NCBI GenBank assembly: GCA_013397795.1
Contig: VZTJ01000753.1
Coordinates: forward strand, 62,001-126,000
From: Orthonyx spaldingii
Taxonomy: Eukaryota > Chordata > Aves > Passeriformes > Orthonychidae
DNA: 64,000 nt
Direction: 5' to 3'
Shown here: positions 20,757-34,060 of the stretch, piece after piece
Layout of the letters: every line of letters starts with the position of its first letter
Numbering within the stretch: position 1 is the stretch's first letter
Notes under the pieces: generated by a model
Told to the model about the DNA's origin: nothing
Database searches by the model: none
What the model saw: the letters and a program-made list of their open reading frames with translations, nothing else
Made by a program: the position numbers and the translations under genes

Positions 20757-23700
20757 CTGCAAGAGGGAAAAAACTGAGTTTACTCAGTGGGACAAGCAAT
20801 GTCTCAGGCAATAATAATTCTGAAAATACTGTAATACTTATCCTTTCCTGCTTGCTATAATGTCAAGTCAGTATTTATTCTTTTATTTCAAGAAGTAAGA
20901 ATAGCACAGAATGTAACATGAGCAAGTGGTAGATTATTCCCAGGTTTCATGTTTTTGAGTACCTGAGAATTATGGCTTGCAATAAGTAATGCATGAGCGT
21001 TTGATATTGTTGAACCCTGGAGAATAACAGAGGATCTCACTGTTTAATATCTGATATAATAAAAAGCATTTGCCTTCTGAAAGATTTAATACCAGAGAGC
21101 ATTAAATAATAGTAGAGAGCATTAATACTATTATTAATGCTAGGTAGTGTTATTAGATAATATTACAAAGTACTGCAAAATGCACATTAACATCTCACCT
21201 CTTGGTGATACCAGACCTGACTCGAGCACTCTGTAGTTAGGTAAATGGACTGGATACAGACAAAGACAGAAGTAGGGCCAGAAGACGAACCTGATCATGG
21301 AATTGAAATATGTTACACACAGACTTACCATTACACTTCTCTGAATCTCTAATTTGCCAGATTTCCCAGATTCAGAAAAATTTGTCTCCATATCTAAGTT
21401 TATTAACCCAGAAAAAAAGTTAAGAAGCAGATAAGCATTAACTTAAATAAATTTTGGTTTAAAAAAATTTAAAAAAAAATTAGGTAAATTTTGACCTGGC
21501 AGTGTGGCTGAGATAGATCATTTTCTTTCGATCTGTTTCCAAACAAAAATATTATATCTTTCTCAAACCCTCTCAATTCCTAACAGACAAGATTTGTAGA
21601 TGGAAAGTTACTAGCAGATAATATTAAAAAATCAACTGAATACTGGAGATCAGAAACCTAATGTGCCTTTGGCTTTCCATCCACAGACCCAGAATGACCC
21701 TTACACTGAGATAATCAGCCCATCCAACCCTATCCAGATTTGGTTTTCTGAGCCAACAAAATAAATGATTGTTTCATTGTTCACGTCCCCAACGTATAAT
21801 TTAAGATAAGAACTTTGTTTCATAGCTTTTATTGTGCTTTGAAAGAAGAGAAGGCCTCGGGTTGAGAGTCTGGGAATCAATCCTTCTAATCTCAGTTTGG
21901 CTGCATCCTTGCTGTGTTGCTTTTTCTTATCTCTTGCCCACCAAAGTGAGCCAGTGATACAAACTGCTTTTCACTGCCAAGAACCTTGACTACATTCAGT
22001 CTATGGTGTCATCTTTTGAACAAGCACCATAAGAAAGAGCAGGATGGAACACCTGATGCTGGATTTGTTGCATTCACTAATATGCTCCTGCAAGTGGTTT
22101 TAAGCTTGCCGGAAGGGCACTGACATGAAGACTTGATATCAACAGTTGGTCCAGGAGCAGCAGCACATCCCAACAAGAGCAGCTGCAGAAAGGTGGTGTT
22201 CAGCTCCAGGGCCATCCATTCTACTGTGCATGGAAAACGTGGGCACAGCCAGAGTTCTTCCACCAGGACACAAGCAGGTGCAGAGACACCAGCAGAAATA
22301 ATGACTCCGTGTTTGCTATGAAGCAGTGGAGAACTTGGTGCAGTATTCTGAGCAAATTGCATTTACCTCTTGTGACAATTAAACCAATAATGAGCAGTAC
22401 AGGCACCACAATGGAATCTGATACCTGAAGCAGACAAATAGAAAGCTGACAAACTTTCTAATCATGAGCCTTTACCATGTGTCCAATTTTATTCAGGGAA
22501 ACCACTCATGGGTGTCAATGCTGTAATAAGGAAATAAAACAGTTAAAATCAGTACTATTCTGTTTCAAAGTTTTTATGTGTTTGAGACCAGCAGTTGTTC
22601 ACTACAAAACTTCTAAAAATAACTTTTTTTCATTAATTTTGCCAGTTGTGCTGTAACCTCCTGCTGGCAAAAGCAACTGGAACAAGCTCTTCAGTAATAT
22701 CCAGCACCATCCCTAGCTGGTTTAAAGTGGGCTCTCTCTCCTGAGTTCAAGGAATGGCAAAGCCCTAAATCACAGCAGCTAGAGGCTCTTGTCACTAAGG
22801 GAAAGAAAATAGTGTTTTGGTAAATGCCCCAAATCTTTCCCTGATTGGAAGTGAGAAGCTGATTTCAATATATGCTGTGAAAAAGACAGCATGGCAGAAG
22901 AACCAAGTGATAATCTAAAAAATATCCAAAGATTGAAAAGGGATGGAAAATCCATTTATAAAAAGAACATTCTTCTCAAAATGAATAACTGCCCCAAATT
23001 TGAAATGCTAAAGATATACAAGGCACTAGTAGTTTAATCTAATTTTTGTCTTTCATAAAATCTAACTCTATGTTGTGTCCAGAAAATTACTGACATTGTG
23101 AAATAAGCAACATTGTGGTTATTCCTATGTAAGGAAAGGAAAAAAATGCAAATTCCTTTCTTTGCCAGAGACTTTCTGTTGAACTTTGGCAAGTCATTTT
23201 GTGTTTTTGTGTCTCAACCTCTCTGAACAGAGGACATGAAAAAGCACATCGCTTTCTCAAAGAAAAGGTTTTAAGGATAAAAACAATGAAATGGGGAGAC
23301 TTAGGGGGTGTCCACCATTACGGAGGGTGATCTTATTCGAACTCACTGGAACATTTACACTTTGAAACAATTTTTTCTTATGTTTTCTTTGAGTAACTTC
23401 AAATTGAGGGAAATGGGAATAGAAATCTTCTGGGAATTTTAAGTAGCCCTGTTAAGAGGCTCTGTTGATGGTACAAACACACGTCAAGTCAAATTGAAAC
23501 AGCCCTTTTGTGTGCTGTAAAGACAGGCAATGTTCTTAAGTCCATTTTTGAACACAATCCAAGTTCTGTATTTTCTGCTGCCTTACACAGATCTCATTTG
23601 CTGCAACATTCAGCAAATTGCTTGATCCAAGTTTTCAACATTTCAGAGTTTCAACATTTTCTGTATATGAGCACAGATCTATGTACAGAAAGTTGCCTGC

Positions 23701-24609
23701 TTTTGAAAATCTTTCCAAACTCTGAGGACTATTGTAGTTCCAATACATTTACCTCTTGTTTCTACACATGAGGAAAGATCTCCAGGAAACCAAGACCCAA
23801 GAATGAGTAATAAAGGACAGTGACAACTCTCTCAACAGTGACTCTTTTTCTACTTCCAACTTTGTAATGACTTTCTTAGCAATTTATTATAGTCCTGAAT
23901 GTGTACTTGTGTGACGACTAATTTACCTAGTTTCCACTGATTGAATTGCAAGAGATTACCTCTGCAGATCATGTCTGGAGAATATATTATGTCTAGAGGT
24001 ATAATGTCATACCATAAATCCCGTTGTAGCAGTATTAAAGTTTGACTGATACACAATGACAGTGATAAAACATGTCTTTTCCACATAGCTGAAAACTAAA
24101 ATTATGCTTTTGAAAAACACAAGAGATGACTTTGCTTCTCACCAGATTTCTGATTCAAGCCACTACTTTTTGCCACTTACTGGGGTAAAAGTGTGTTCTC
24201 AATAGCATGTCAATTATTTTACTCTTTAAAGACTAATATAACTGCAGAGTTATATTAGAGAAGAGTTTATGCCATTGCTAACTACTAATTCCTACAAGTG
24301 GGAATATGGACTTGGCAAAGGTACAGTGGATCAGCATTTCTGAGAAGGGAAGTTTAAGGAAGAAATTCTTTCCAGCAGTTCTTCCACAGGTGCCTGGCAA
24401 AGATCCTGAACAGGAAAGCTGTTTGTCTAAATTTAGAAGGTAAGATTTTTGTAATAGAAGGTATTAGAAGGACTTATCCATATTAGAAGGACTTAATTTA
24501 CATTGTTGCAATAATAAAATATGTATTCTTAATAGTGCCACAATATTTAGGCTGTTATTCCAAAATTGGAGCACTTAGTCACTTTTCAAGTAATAATTTG
24601 AATACTTAC
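20757..24609. other. SPATA7 intron 2
   Basis: This is a 3.85-kb intron with no recognised mobile element. A perfect 10-bp hairpin lies at 21118-21141. The open frame on the minus strand at 22009-22362 is not recognised as a gene. Confidence 0.75.
21118..21141. repeat. Perfect hairpin, 10-bp arms
   Basis: AGCATTAATA and TATTAATGCT are reverse complements separated by CTAT. A partial copy of the left arm (GAGAGCATTAAATAATAG) lies just upstream, so the site has undergone local duplication. No T run follows, and it is not a known regulatory structure. Confidence 0.85.
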
Positions 24610-24672
24610 GGCTACTTTTGAGACTCATGTGTCCTCTGAAAGGTCCCATCAAGGAGTACGTAGGCACCATGG
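24610..24672 (-). CDS. SPATA7: SPATA7 exon 2 (N-terminus, likely start codon)
   Basis: On the minus strand this segment reads MVPTYSLMGPFRGHMSLKS, resembling the human N-terminus around LPRYGPPCLFKGHLSTKS. The donor is strong (AGC C|GTAAGT at 24609). The exon ends in phase 1, matching exon 3. Two acceptors are possible 4 bp apart: after CTCAG (exon start 24676) or after GATAG (exon start 24672). I chose 24672 because a phase-1 entry agrees with the human intron as I remember it. The first ATG, at 24670, sits in GCCATGG, a perfect Kozak context. Translation could therefore begin here, with exon 1 fully untranslated; the human protein instead starts a few residues earlier in exon 1. The identity of the exon is firm. 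Its 5' boundary is not. Confidence 0.85.
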
Positions 24673-25175
24673 CTATCTGAGACTCTTGGTAGGGAAGGAA
24701 AATGTATTGGTTATGTATTAATGAAAGCATTAAGAAATATGATTATCTTTCTGCAGGTTCTATGGGAATTACAGAAGGATCGTGTCCTGGTCAGAATGCC
24801 ACACTACAGCTGATACAGGTATGGAAAGGCTGACACTTTGGAGTTTCCCTCCCCTGACAGATTACTTCTGTTTGGTTTAATCCCTCTCAGTCAATAGGAC
24901 CCTTTAGACCAGATACTTTGAGAGAAAATTCTCTGTTACAACAGCATTAGCAGGGCAATTTTCTACAGGCCACAAAAATGAGCCATGGCATTGTGCAAAG
25001 GTCACATATTTTGCAATCTGAAAGATCATCTCTGCTAAACATCTTCAAGGCAAAAGAAGGAGCAGCTCAGTCTGTTACTGTGCTGCATGTACCCAAGGGA
25101 AGCAGTGGGAAAAAAAGCACAACATTTAAGATTTTCTAAAGATAGTCTACAAAATAGCATAGGCTCACATCACAG

Positions 25176-25220
25176 AAGCCAGACCTAGGAAAGCCAGACC
25201 CAGGAAAGCCAGACCCAACA
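25176..25220. repeat. 15-bp unit, three tandem copies
   Basis: Copies begin at 25176, 25191 and 25206. Each reads AAGCCAGACCYAGGA, with the last diverging to AACA at its end. Confidence 0.9.
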
Positions 25221-28200
25221 CAGCAAAGAAAGCAAATAAGCCCCTGCTGATTTTGAATTAAGGGCAGGTTGCAAGAAGACAAATTCCAAATACACAGAAT
25301 TCTACCTATTTTATGAAGAAATGTCCCACTGCTGACAAATTAATTTATCTCAGGCAAGTAACAGGTAAAATTTAACAGCTGAAAGGGTCAAGTCTCAACT
25401 TCCAAAGCCACAGAAACTCACAGAAGTCAGACTGACACAGATTCATAGGAAATCCAGAAGATTTCAGTCCCTACCTCTCCAGTGGTATGGTTTTCAACAC
25501 AGTCACATTCCTAACTCCCACTAAAATCAAGGAAAAGCTGGTCCCTTAATTTGCAAGTCTGAGCATGGAGGCTAAACTTCAGTCCTCATTTTTAACTTAC
25601 TTTTTTCTTAGTGAAACTATTTGTCTATATGCAGAAGTTCCAGGAATTATTTTAACTGTAATTTAAATAGATTTTCTTCAGTTTCAAGACTTATTTTGAT
25701 TCATCTTAAACCTACTCCTGGTTAATGTAAAGCAAGCCCATAGCACTGCAATGTGGATACATAATCTTCTGCACCAGATAAATCTTATCACTTTAAACCC
25801 ACACATAAAATTCCATGCTTCTTAAGCAGATAAGTCAACTGGCATGCAGGAACTTAGTACTCAGTAGCTTTATACTCCAAAGGGTTGTCTGGCAGCAGAA
25901 GTTGCTTAATTGTGAAGTTGGATTTGCCTGATTGGATTTGACAGTTGTAAAGGAAATATCTCCTTAGAGATGATCCTGAATGTCAAAGGACATACCAAAT
26001 GCCATCAGAACTGGAAAAATCAATACAATTCTTTCTTTGGTTTCAAGGCAACATTGTAATTTGGGGGAGGAACCAGGAGCGTCTCTCCCTTAAGCATAGA
26101 AATCTTTACTTCTGTTCTCATACACAAATTTCAGAAGAACTTTTGGTTTCAAAGGCATTGCTGCAAGTTCATAAACCATGTGTTTATACCCTTAACCAAA
26201 ATCTAAGGGCAGAGACTTTAGTTAGGTTTTGAGTCTTCATTTGATGACACCTGAAAAAGAGGCTCTTTCAGAGAGTGCACTTTTAACGGGTTCTGAAATT
26301 CAGGCCTCACACTGGGAGTTTAGTTTTTTAGCAAGATCACCTGTCTGGAAAGGCCTTCTTAAAGAAAAACAGATGCAGGTAACAGAGAGCATGAAGCAGT
26401 GTTCTGAGAAAACAAAGGCTGGAAAGATTACGAGCGGTGCTTTTTTCTTTTTCGTATCAGATTCTCTGCCACCTTAGACATAAAATAAAAATGCTATGAA
26501 ATAAATGGGAGCAGAGTAAACTTTATTGCTTTTCCTCTGTGCTCATATTTCTAATTGTCATGGGTCCCTAAGTTAATAAAATCATCAAAAGGTCAGCTTT
26601 TTTTTTTGTCTTTTGAAAACATCCTTCTGTAGTCACAACAGGATATGGACAAAGGAAGTTACTGCTCTCAAATCCAAGGTAACACATCAAAATATTTGGT
26701 TATTTTTTAAATGCTATTTATTTAGTTATATTCCTTAAGCATTTTTAGTTGTGTTTTGGAAAATAGTGGAACTTAATCATAGCTTCATATACACTGGCTA
26801 AAGATTTAAAAACAAATTAGTCTAGCTACATCTCATACATTACTACTAATAATTTTGATTCTTTATTTTGAAATATAAATTATATCTGGCTTCATCTTTG
26901 CTTCTTTTGGCCTTTTTTTTCTTTAATGTGAAACATCTTTGAAAGGCATGAAAGACAGAAGGACATTACATTGAAAAGAGGTCTTAACCATGTGCAACTT
27001 TAGGACAGAGTAATTCTTTATCTTCTTGTGTCCAGTCCTACCACTTTAGCTCAACAATTATGATTATTTGAAATAATAGAAAAACATCAGTGGGAAACTG
27101 TTCTGAGAGGACAGATAAAATGGAAGAAGCACATATCAAAAATTGTAACTGTTTAGCAAAAGTACATTTAATTTAATAAATGTGTGCTATGTGTAACACA
27201 TGACGCAGGCACTAAACTGAAGTGGTTGTGATGGAACAAAGTCACAATAATGGCAGATCTTTAATTAACCAGTCCCTTACAGGAGCATTTACAGCAGTTG
27301 ACTCATGCCAAAATGTTGCTGCTGTTGTTTGAACTCTGGTGACTTCCTAAAGTCTCAATCAGATCACTGTCCCAGGCTCTGTACAAACAGTCAGGCACTC
27401 ATTAACAGACCCAAGAAGTTTATAACTGAAGATGCAAACCAGATAAATAGCAGTTAGGGAGAAAAAAGTATTGTCTTTGGTCTGGAGGCTGAAAAAGCTG
27501 GCTTTGTTCATTGTAACAAGATGAAAACATTTAATGGAAAAGAAATGCAACTTGATTTTCTGAGTATCAGATCCATGCATAAACCTCAGGATGTCTGCTT
27601 TAAACTTTGTTGAAATATGCAGAATTTTCATTCTAATGAGAAGAAACACTGCACAGTTTTTGTAGCTACAGCCATGTTTGACTTTGGGAGCCCTACAAAC
27701 TTTTGGAATGGTGTGTTTACCCATAGAAAGCCACCCAAGAAGGAAATTATTTTGGCAAGGAATATTTTGAAACCTAATGAGATGATAGCATAAAATCTAT
27801 CGTGTTGAAGTTCTGAGGGTTCCTTGGGATGGTTCAATACCACACGTGGAGGCAGACCACAGGCAAGGTGATGCCACTGGCAAGATGCTCCAGTCAGCTG
27901 CAAGATGGGGCCTTGAATGATGAACACCTTTTCCAGAGCAAAATGTCTGATAGTGAAACAAGGGAGCTGTCTGGTGGAGTTCCTGAATGCGAAAGGTTCA
28001 GTCTCTTAAAAGCAGTTATTTGTCAATGTGCCTTACAAGTTAAAGTCCTGTGGGCTTTACACACAGACTTTGTAAAACCATGCCTTAGCACTATCTTTAA
28101 AATAACTCAGCACCTATTCAGATGTTATTATTTCTGCCATTTCTTAGAATGAAAACAAGCAGTCTACAGCATTTGAAAAAATGATGTTAATTTTTGTGAA

Positions 28201-28404
28201 GCTTTTAACTTGAGCCATAGCAGACTGAGAGAGAGCAAAGCTTCTGCCTCACCTTTGCTTAAACTCAGGTACAGCAACAGAAGCTGTTATGCTTTGGTTA
28301 ATTTCAGAATGGAGGAATTTCTTAATCCATCATGATTTACGACCACCTCTATTAAATCTCTGTAAGACACAGTAGGGAATCTATACCATACACTCAATAC
28401 TTAC

Positions 28405-28433
28405 CTACCCCAATATAAGTTAAGCCCTGATCT
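28405..28433 (-). other. Candidate 29-bp micro-exon, minus strand
   Basis: On the minus strand a strong acceptor (pyrimidine-rich TCTTCTTCCCTCACC, then ACTGCAG) and a strong donor (GGGGTAG|GTAAGTATT) enclose only 29 bp. One frame is open, reading DQGLTYIGV. If entered in phase 2 it leaves in phase 1, which suits SPATA7 exon 2 with the 24672 boundary. It could be an alternative or untranslated 5' exon of SPATA7. Chance pairing of sites is possible. Confidence 0.3.
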
Positions 28434-31400
28434 CTGCAGTCATTAGGTGAGGGAAGAAGACCCAGATATAGCAGGGGTTCATTTCTATTTGATGATATGT
28501 TTTGTTGTCAACATAGTGTCTTCAATTTCTTTGTGTTTTCTGCATTTCTGTAACACCTGAATCTGTCTCCCTACAGAAACACTGCAGCAGTAACTTTCCT
28601 TTGTGCCAAACTGCTTTAATTTCATTGAATTATAATAAATCACTGCCATTGGTTAGTGTTATACTTTGCTATTTCACATCCATGCACAGTTCTTTTAAGA
28701 GGAGACACAGGCTGTAAATTACATGTGCGAAAAATCAGGTCTTTTTTATAGCAGACAGATAGATGCTAAAATGCTTTACCTATTGGTTTGTATCCTATAG
28801 GAATTGTACCTATTGAATAGGGACCACAGCACACCTTAAAAGATGACAGTAAAAGTGCTGAATGGATGTTAGAGAAAAGGGAGATGCTTTTTTCACATTT
28901 TCACTAATTACAATGCAGATACAACATGACCTTGCTATTGGCATTCACAGAAAACATGACTGACTCTTTCTGAATATTTTAAATTCTCTACAATGAAATA
29001 GATTAAAACATACAGCTAAGCATTTGCTACTGTGAGAGAATCATTCTCCAAAAACAAGGGATTTGATTCTGAAGCTTTGTACTTGTCTCCAGTAAGATGC
29101 TGAGCAGCATCAGCTCCCAGATTTGAGGGCTTTGTGTGTCGAAAAATTTGGCTCTCAGTACAAAAGTTAGTGACAAGTGCAGATTTTAAGAAGGTTCCAG
29201 CATCAGTCAAGTCTCCTGTGCTATTATTCTCTATTGACAAAATATCCTCTTTCACATAGTCATATTTTAGGATTCATCTCCATAGTGGGCTAGAAATCTG
29301 GGCATATATGAGGCCAGTTCCATTGGTGAGAACATGGAAACTTTAGAACAGTTCTGAAACAGAAACAGATTTGATCATACATATTAAGCAATGGCATTTA
29401 CGCTTGAAATAGGGGGTTTCTATTCATAGAGCAAGTTAGGGTAAAAAGGAGTGGACCTTTATCCACAGGAATACAGAACTACCGTGTCTAAGATATGCAT
29501 TTGGCATTCAGATCTACCTAACAAACACGCATTATTTTTCAGCATCCTAAAGTCCACACTAATTTCCTAGTGGACTGGAATCATTCTGGGTCCATATCTC
29601 AATACCTGCAGAAGCTGGATCCCTTATCAGGCATCAGATATGGAAGCAGCATTTACAAATTTAATCCAGAACATTAAAACAAATCCAGCTTCACTATTGT
29701 TTGTGCAGTACTTAAAAGCTGGTAAAAAAAATCCAGAAAAATAGGATTTTTGTGGCAACATTGGTCAGTTTGTCAAAACAGAAATATTTCTCAGAGAAAG
29801 AACAGGGTTTCTCTAAAATTCATAACTAAGGCCTGCAAGGAATCCTGCCAGCTGCAGGAGAGCTGAGGCTCCCAGAACTCAGTCACACCATATGGTCTCC
29901 CCTCTGCTGGGTCTGCAGCCCATCCAACACTTGCTGTTTCTAGGCCCACCAGCTTTGTGGATGTAGCAGGACCATCCTCACTCTTGTGAACCCCAAAACT
30001 ACATTTGGCCTTGCTGTTGAGCAGCAAGAAACTTGAGACCTCTGAGAACTCAGCTTATTCCCAGTCTCTGATTTTGAAGCCCTGGGAGACCCTCCCCTGG
30101 TTTTCTCAGGACTCTGGTACATATTGCTAAAAAACGTGAAAGCCCTGGAATCTGTGAACCTACAAGACAGACCCTCCAGATTCAAATAATTAAAAAAGGA
30201 AAAAGAATGTAAAGGCACAAGCAGAGGGGTTCTAATATATATTCTAATAAGGCACCATTTCTTTTCCTTAATTTTGGAACTTCCTGTGGAACAGTTCTGT
30301 CACTCAACTGCCTCTACTAAAGCTTATTATACTTGTGTGGGATGAACACACTGATATTTGTATTTTGTGGTATTTATTTATCTGATATTTTAAACTACAT
30401 GTTTAACTGTTAAAAGCTGGAGGCAAATTAAGCAACTGTTACAGTTACATAAGTGATACCCTAGCAAGCCCCTGTGAAGATATGGATGAACCCAAACCCA
30501 GGCCATCCTCCCCCTGATCATGGGATCCAATTTTAGCTGTATGCCTGTCAGCTGCAAGGCCCCTCAACACAGCAAAGACACTCCTTTTCAAATGCCTTTG
30601 CTGTCACTGGGTGGTATCCACTTGTAGCTACAGAGAAAACATGGAGAAGCAATGAGAGACAGATGAAAGCAAGAAAGATCAAGGCAGTCCTTCATCAAGT
30701 TCCTTTGATGTATAAGGGAGATGTTACAGCTTGAGTGTCTATACAGGTAAAAAAATAAGAACAGGAGACAAATAATAAGAAAACCATAAAGGCATGTGGA
30801 AAAAAATATGACTGTGCTCTTTATTTTCTCTCACTTGACATTAGCAAAACAGAACATGGCTTAGCTAGTGATGTATTTTAGGAGGTTGTCTTTCTTTTCA
30901 TAAGTGCTCAGACATTTTCACTCACTTCTGCATGTCATTTCTGGGTAGCTGCATACAGATCAATTATTTCATCTCATCCAGGACAGATTCATAATTTTCT
31001 AGTAACACTTTCAAGATTCTGAAATAAATAGAAAGAGCACCTTAATTGTATCAGTCCTTTTATCTCAATTAAACATCTGTGGGCTGCTCAAGTACTGATT
31101 AGCCTGTACTCTTGCTCTGTGGGATAAAGAATGACTCCTATTGGGCTTCTCATGGGCCAGAGCTCATCTGCAAATTGTTATCATTTACACAGCATCCAAA
31201 TGAAAGAACTTGACAGCAAGGAGTCTATTCATTAATATATAAACTGTAGTTGATGAAGCACAAATTACATGATTGCCCGAGAAAGTAACTGAGCTACCTC
31301 TCAAGTATGCAGCCATGCTGTGGAAGCTCATGGATTTCAGTGGGCAACACAATCAAGTACTTATTTTAATAAAGGTAGGAACTCTTTTTTGGGTTTCTAA

Positions 31401-33984
31401 AATAAGCACACTGTAAGTGAAGCACTTCACATTTATCAACAAGAAATATGGCACCTTCCTGAGCAGGTAAAAGCAAGATATAAATAAATTTATGCTGCCT
31501 CCACTGATGGATATGAACCTGCTTCTGGCACTTCAGTTATTTTAGACTCCTTTGAAAATTCAAGCCCTAAAATCACATCTACCCTCCTTTCCCCCATTTC
31601 TTCCAAATATCTAATTTTCTTCTTAGCAGAGAGAACACTGACTTTAGCAGGGTGGGTGTAATACAGTGTCTCCCTTCTATCAATGCCCAAGACTCACCTT
31701 GGGCATGGTTACACCTTGGAGTATCCCTTTCTCTACTGATGGGGAGGTTTGTGGCAGCATCCAGCCAAGGATGTGCAGCCTACTCCACCAGCATGCTCTG
31801 CTCTCCCCCAGAGCAAGCAAATGTTTTCTCCCTATTCCCTGTGAAGAACGTCGAGTGCTGTGGCAGTGGAAATTTCCGTGAGCTTCAAATTGCTATGAAG
31901 GGTTCTGCTGTCGTGACTGTGCAGCAATGTATTATCTGACAGATTTTAGGAATATGTATATAATTAGTGCCTAACTTAGAGAATCAAAGACCATAATGTG
32001 CACCTTTTCCCCTTCCAATCTCTCTTGTCCAGTTAAACCAGAGGTTTAAAGTTTCTCAGGGCAATAGTTGTCCTTCACTCTGTACAGACATGTGCCTCAC
32101 AAAATGAGTCTTGATCTACCACATTTAAGCACAAGCACAGCACAGCCAACAAGTCACGAGAAACAATTTAAATACAAATAAGCACTGAAACACGAGATGG
32201 GTGCTGCTGGAAAACCCTGAGGTTTATGTGTCCACCACACTGGTCAGCCAAAGATTGAAGGCCATTTCTCCCCAAAGGGCTGAGAAAGGAAAAATGGGAA
32301 AGTATTGTGTTCTTGCTCTGTTCTTATACTTTCCCAGACATCTACTTATGGCCAGTATGGGAGACATATTTCATTAAATGAACTTCTAGTCAGATGCATG
32401 GCAGCACTGGTAAAGTGTTTTGCCACTTTACAGCCTTCCTATGAATGATATTACATACAATGTAAGTTATAAATTAGAAGAAACTATTCAGACTCAGTTT
32501 TTCTGTCAGTATACCTTGGTTGATAACTTGTCTCCATTGTTTTGAGCAAGATAAAGCCACAGGCTGCATCAGGGCCACTGACCTACAAACAGAAGAAATC
32601 CCAACTCTACCAGTCTTGCATGTTTTATTTACTATTTGGTCTCCTCTTGCCTATAAAGGCTGAAACTGTAAATAATGCCTAGTAGGAAATAAAAAAAGAA
32701 CAGAGCAAATTCACTCTTAATTATCAGGGCTTCACACAACTTATTCTATTAATTTTATCCTATTGTTTAGATGCCAAGGAATGGCAGAACATGTGTGAAC
32801 TACATTAATTTAGAATTAAGCACATACCTTAAAAAAAGAAATTAAATCAAAATGTTGAAAGAGAGGACAGAAAAGAATATTTAACCAGAGCAGCTGGTAA
32901 TTGTTGTCTCTTCTCCCTTGAGTTTTAGGTATTTTTTCCTTTACTTGACTGGATTTCCTCCGCTCATGCACATGCTTTGACTTTTTCTACATGACATGAC
33001 ATTGGAATGTTATTGCCTGACAAAGCAAGACATTTTGAAACCAACTTCTCTTCTATACAGTGAGGAATTGCTCAATTTTCCCTCTTTTTGCCAGGTGTAA
33101 TGCACTGTAGGATAAAACTAGTGTTCAGAACTATTGCTGAAACTACACTATTGCATGAATGAACTATGTGAATAAGTCTATAATTTATTTTCTTAGGATT
33201 TCAACAAGAAAATAATTTCATCCCTTTAAATCGTCATGCTATTTATTATTATAGTATTATTTCTATTTTCCATTTTTCAACCTCCAGAACTGTAAACCAT
33301 CGCTGATGTGCCATGTGGTAGGTCAAAGGTGACCGTCTTGAACATAAGATCTTCACAAGGAACTGCAGTTCCCATTTGAAACCTGCTGGCTCACAGCAGT
33401 AAGCTACAAGTTTCTGCAGTTCACAGAAGTAATACGGCCCCTTCCTGCAGCAGCTGCACCAGATAGCAATAACAGCCTGATGGCTGAAGAGGAGAAAGAA
33501 AAAATTGGGCACTTCTTCTTTTCTTTATGTCGTGTCAGGGGCATGCTGTGCACTTGGCAGGGTGGCCAGGAAGCTCAGTCAGCACCTTAGGAACTGCTGA
33601 GGCATAAGCCGTGTCAGGTGTCACAAAGCAAAGTCACCATCAGCCACAAGCGTGCCCACAGCAGTGACATGGGAGGGTGAAGCACTGGATGCCAGCAAAC
33701 TGGAAATTTCTTCAGAGCAGGCAAAAAGCTCCGGGTGGCCGAAAGCCAATAAAACAGCTCTGCTCCATCTAGTCGTAAAGCCTCTAGCACAAGGATAGTA
33801 GGAACAGTGATGCTTCTGTTCCTATATGCCAAGGGAAAAAACCCACATGAGGCTGCACGAAGCACGATTCAGGGGATAACTACTAAACCAGTACAAGTCA
33901 CTGAGGGTACGAGCACTGTCTGTTCAAGAAGCCGAGCTTTCTGTGACATGTCAACAAAATGAATGTTCCTTTGTATAAGAACTG

Positions 33985-34060
33985 CAGTCCATCTAGTTCA
34001 ACATCCTACCACCAGGATACTGCCTTTGAAGTCCCTGGAAAAACCCCTTCAGCAAGTGAA
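33985..34060 (-). mobile_element. Possible ancient CR1-like fragment
   Basis: GCAGTCCATCTAGTTCAACATCCT, read in full at about 33985-34010, resembles the antisense of old CR1 3' ends (GTCCATCTAGTCCAACATCCT). Divergence is high, the ends are indeterminate and the call is weak. Confidence 0.3.

Larger units (their letters stand above)
3155..24672 (-). other. SPATA7: SPATA7 gene, identifiable part (exons 2 to 7)
   Basis: This is the span of the exons of spermatogenesis-associated protein 7 that can be placed confidently. The gene reads right to left. The family protein sits at the connecting cilium or transition zone of photoreceptors, works with RPGRIP1 and RPGR, and is also expressed in male germ cells; human mutations cause Leber congenital amaurosis 3 and retinitis pigmentosa. 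The assignment rests on protein similarity in five exons recalled from the human sequence, and on a continuous phase chain (1, 1, 1, 0, 2, 0). Introns run from 92 bp to about 12 kb. The 3' exons, which carry the most conserved C-terminal half, lie mostly or wholly left of the window. The 5' end is unresolved. Several mobile elements sit in introns but none interrupts a placed exon. Confidence 0.9.

Noticed and set aside
22009..22362. 117-residue minus-strand frame in SPATA7 intron 2
   Set aside because: Rich in C, L and S, with another frame open on the opposite strand. No family likeness and no fit to SPATA7 phases.
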